From Secundilactobacillus odoratitofui DSM 19909 = JCM 15043 (lineage in GTDB: Bacteria > Bacillota > Bacilli > Lactobacillales > Lactobacillaceae), in contig NZ_AZEE01000030.1 of assembly GCF_001434895.1 (NCBI RefSeq), positions 124,001 to 188,000 on the forward strand: a DNA stretch of 64,000 bases. Direction: 5' to 3'. A program made the position numbers and the translations under genes. This document shows, piece by piece, positions 62,211-64,000 of this stretch. The stretch's first letter is position 1. Each line of letters begins with the position of its first letter. The notes beneath the pieces were generated by a model that was not told the DNA's origin, made no database searches, and saw only the letters and a list, made by a program, of their open reading frames with translations.

Positions 62211-63239
62211 ATGAAATTTAAATGGCTTTTAGTATTGGGTGCGGGATTATCATTAGGGTTGATGACCACCACAGTGCAAGCAAGTAGTTACTACACGACG
62301 AATCCTGGCATTATTAAAACCAAGAAGACCGTTGCTTATTACAACGACGCCAGCAAAACCAAAAAAGTTAAAACAGTTAAAAAGAACAATTATGCTAAAG
62401 TGTCAGCGGTCGTCACTCAAAAGGGTCACGCACCAATGCTCAAGTTGAGTGGCAACCAGTATGTGACAGCCAATAAAGCCTTCGTCTCTAAAACGGCAGG
62501 ATATCAAAATCCAAAGGCCTACTATCAGGTTCAATACAAGCAGATTAAGCCTTATGGGACGGTAGGTTACACAGTTAAGCGCAATTATGAAGGGATTAAG
62601 ACCTGGTACATTATGCGTAAAATGGGAACCTACGCAGGATACGACAAGTATAATAATGCGACGTATAACGCCGTGAAGGCCTTCCAACGCAAGCACCATT
62701 TGAAGGTGACTGGTAATGTCAATGAAAAAACTTGGGTTAAAATGGGCTTTACCAAGTCATCATGGACGAGTATTGATAGCTACATCGCGCCACTAGGGGC
62801 TCATGCCTGGAATGGCCGCAGTGCACACATCGAAGCCATGATCAAGCAAGCGTACAAGTATATGGGCAACCCATATTTGGTTGGCTCATCTTCAAGTCCT
62901 AAGTATGGGACGGATTGTTCAGGTCTTGTGATGCAGGCGTTATACGCGGGTGGTATTAACCCAGCACCAATTAGTTCAATTCATCATGCCTATCCAGGTA
63001 ATGAGTGGAACAGCCGTAATTTGTGGGCATCTAAGAAATTAAAACGAGTTGCGTATGCTCATCGCCAACGTGGCGACTTGGTTTTCTATTATCAACCAGG
63101 AACCCACACGATTTGGCACGTGGCTATCTACTTAGGTAAGGGCAAGGTCATCGAGTCATGGCCACCAAGAATTATGGTTCAACCAATTAAAAATGGTCAA
63201 CGGTCATATATTGCTGGCATTAAGCGACCATTTATTTAA
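62211..63239 (+). CDS. Exported NlpC/P60 endopeptidase with peptidoglycan-binding domain
   Basis: About 342 aa. Signal peptide (LLVLGAGLSLGLMTTTVQA), an N-terminal SH3-like region with KVKTVKKNNYAKVSAV, a PG_binding_1 domain (YNAVKAFQRKHHLKVTGNVN, about 145-185), then NlpC/P60: catalytic Cys in YGTDCSGLVMQAL, His in HTIWHVAIYLG, third residue in the following VIESWP. Cleaves D-Glu-mDAP or D-Glu-Lys links in peptidoglycan. ATG 62211 after GGGGGAATTTAGG, 19 bp after the C39-like gene, so the two form an operon. A terminator follows. Confidence 0.88.
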   Translation: MKFKWLLVLGAGLSLGLMTTTVQASSYYTTNPGIIKTKKTVAYYNDASKTKKVKTVKKNNYAKVSAVVTQKGHAPMLKLSGNQYVTANKAFVSKTAGYQNPKAYYQVQYKQIKPYGTVGYTVKRNYEGIKTWYIMRKMGTYAGYDKYNNATYNAVKAFQRKHHLKVTGNVNEKTWVKMGFTKSSWTSIDSYIAPLGAHAWNGRSAHIEAMIKQAYKYMGNPYLVGSSSSPKYGTDCSGLVMQALYAGGINPAPISSIHHAYPGNEWNSRNLWASKKLKRVAYAHRQRGDLVFYYQPGTHTIWHVAIYLGKGKVIESWPPRIMVQPIKNGQRSYIAGIKRPFI

Positions 63240-63287
63240 TCACTGACAGAATGAGATAAAGTTCAATTAAGTTCAGAAAATGAATTG

Positions 63288-63328
63288 ATTCGTAAATTCC
63301 CCCTTTGGGAGTTTACGAATCTTTTTTA
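63288..63328 (+). terminator. Terminator of the cell-wall hydrolase operon
   Basis: GATTCGTAAA ... TTTACGAATC plus CCC / GGG inner pairs, then TTTTTTAT. Confidence 0.88.
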
Positions 63329-63400
63329 TAGGTTGAACTTGTTTAGTTCATGTGTTTTGCAAAGGTCATACTGCTTAAACTTTTTAAGTATGATTTTCCA

Positions 63401-63600
63401 GTAACGAGAACGAAAGGTAACGACTGCTTTCGGCTGCAGTGACAAGTACGAGTTTGCGCTTTAGCGCTTACTCGTACTGGACGTTTGTGAGACTTCGAAT
63501 TTTGAAGGCTCACAAACGAAGCGAAAGACACGTGGTTTTCGTGGCTGAAGCTGGTCCCACAGGAGCTGAAGGCGGTCGTTACCTGAAGCGGCAGTGACAG
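63401..63600 (-). repeat. Dispersed structured element, copy I
   Basis: 200 bp, ends GTAACGAGAACG and GCAGTGACAG as in B and H. Arms AGGTAACGACTGCTTTCGGC and GCTGAAGGCGGTCGTTACCT pair over 20 bp with a few mismatches or wobbles. Inner stems AGTACGAGT / ACTCGTACT and CGTTTGTGAG / CTCACAAACG. Confidence 0.82.
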
Positions 63601-63708
63601 GCATACACCTGATCGAAAATATTTAATCAAACCATCATTAACAACCAAAACACCAGCCCAATATGATAAAGTAAAATCAAGACCAATCTGTACTGTGGAG
63701 GAGAAATT

Positions 63709-64000
63709 ATGACAGCTATCTTTGAGATTCATAGTTTGGGTTATCAACCAGAAAGTAGACCAATTTTGGCGGATATTAATCTTGATATCGAAACTGGATC
63801 AAACCTCACCATTGTTGGACCATCAGGTTCCGGGAAAAGTACGTTGCTACGCCTGTTAGCAACACTTTTGACGCCTACTTCTGGCGAAATTTTATTTGAG
63901 GGTAAGCCGCAATCTGCGTTACAAAAACCACAGTTTCGCCAGCAAGTGTCCTATTGCTTTCAGCAACCGACCTTATTTGGCGAAACGGTGCAGGATAACC
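63709..64000 (+). CDS. ABC transporter ATP-binding protein (partial, runs off the window)
   Basis: First 97 residues, starting MTAIFEIHSLGYQ at ATG 63709 after GGAGGAGAAATT. Walker A GPSGSGKST (about residue 41) and Q-loop SYCFQQPTLFGET are clear. The short spacing and sequence around PTLFGETVQDN resemble FetA/YbbL-type ATPases that pair with a small permease, but the signature and Walker B lie beyond the window. Confidence 0.82.
   Translation, partial: MTAIFEIHSLGYQPESRPILADINLDIETGSNLTIVGPSGSGKSTLLRLLATLLTPTSGEILFEGKPQSALQKPQFRQQVSYCFQQPTLFGETVQDN

Noticed and set aside
4933-63600. Structured repeats as ordinary terminators
   Set aside because: Separate standard terminators lie beside most copies, the elements lack T runs, and they occur in both orientations relative to the upstream gene.

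Overview
The window is a bacterial chromosome segment from a lactic acid bacterium, most likely family Lactobacillaceae. Evidence for this: the PepX/PepI proline-peptidase pair, a peptide-scavenging Opp system with two binding proteins, a T-box-controlled metA, a PerR/Fur regulator, HelD, strong AGGAGG-type ribosome binding sites, frequent TTG/GTG starts, and many small secreted proteins and lipoproteins. Genus and species cannot be fixed from this sequence alone.

Layout. 1-2200: metA behind the 3' part of a T-box leader, then a CPBP membrane protease and a glyoxalase-fold protein on the minus strand. 2600-4830: an ABC-F ATPase with a structured leader, and an L,D-transpeptidase. 5187-8564 (minus): pepI and pepX. 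8719-15140: a cation/proton antiporter, an amino-acid permease (minus), a Nudix hydrolase with a guanylate-kinase-like protein, perR/fur, a Ser/Thr-rich surface protein and a membrane-anchored partner. 15720-18613: a four-gene polar amino-acid ABC importer. 19171-20448 (minus): hflX. 20677-28540: oppA-oppA-oppBCDF. 29252-33646: a block of small secreted proteins and lipoproteins. 34083-36642 (minus): a phosphatase and a Kef-type antiporter with RCK domain. 36743-42600: helD, coaA and guaA. 43095-45624: a second block of secreted, zinc-ribbon and lipoprotein genes. 46354-53819: an apparent phage-defence island, made of a YeeA/YeeB/YeeC-like methyltransferase, helicase and GIY-YIG set followed by a two-gene pair that looks Kiwa-like (membrane protein plus cytosolic partner). 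53910-55400: a dead IS3-family element. 55400-56631: decayed DNA and one more secreted protein. 57060-59985: an Fe-S biogenesis-fold protein, an acetyltransferase and a DrrAB-like ABC exporter. 60141-63239: three exported cell-wall proteins (serine hydrolase, C39-like peptidase, NlpC/P60). The window ends inside an ABC ATPase gene.

How the parts fit. The core of the window handles peptide and amino-acid nutrition (Opp, PepX, PepI, amino-acid ABC importer, APC permease, metA) with housekeeping genes around it. Two accessory tracts stand out. One is the secreted-protein family blocks: a recurring RGTWY-type family and a recurring SED..TNGG domain, several genes sharing a GGGGGAA ribosome site. 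The other is the defence island, ended by a degenerate IS.

The most unusual signal is not protein coding. At least seven nearly complete copies and one truncated copy of a roughly 180-200 bp structured element, plus a 35-bp remnant, sit only between genes. They share a GTGGGACCG-type core. Their outer arms are unrelated in sequence from copy to copy, yet in each near-complete copy the two arms are complementary to each other. The internal helices show compensatory changes too. I do not recognise this family.
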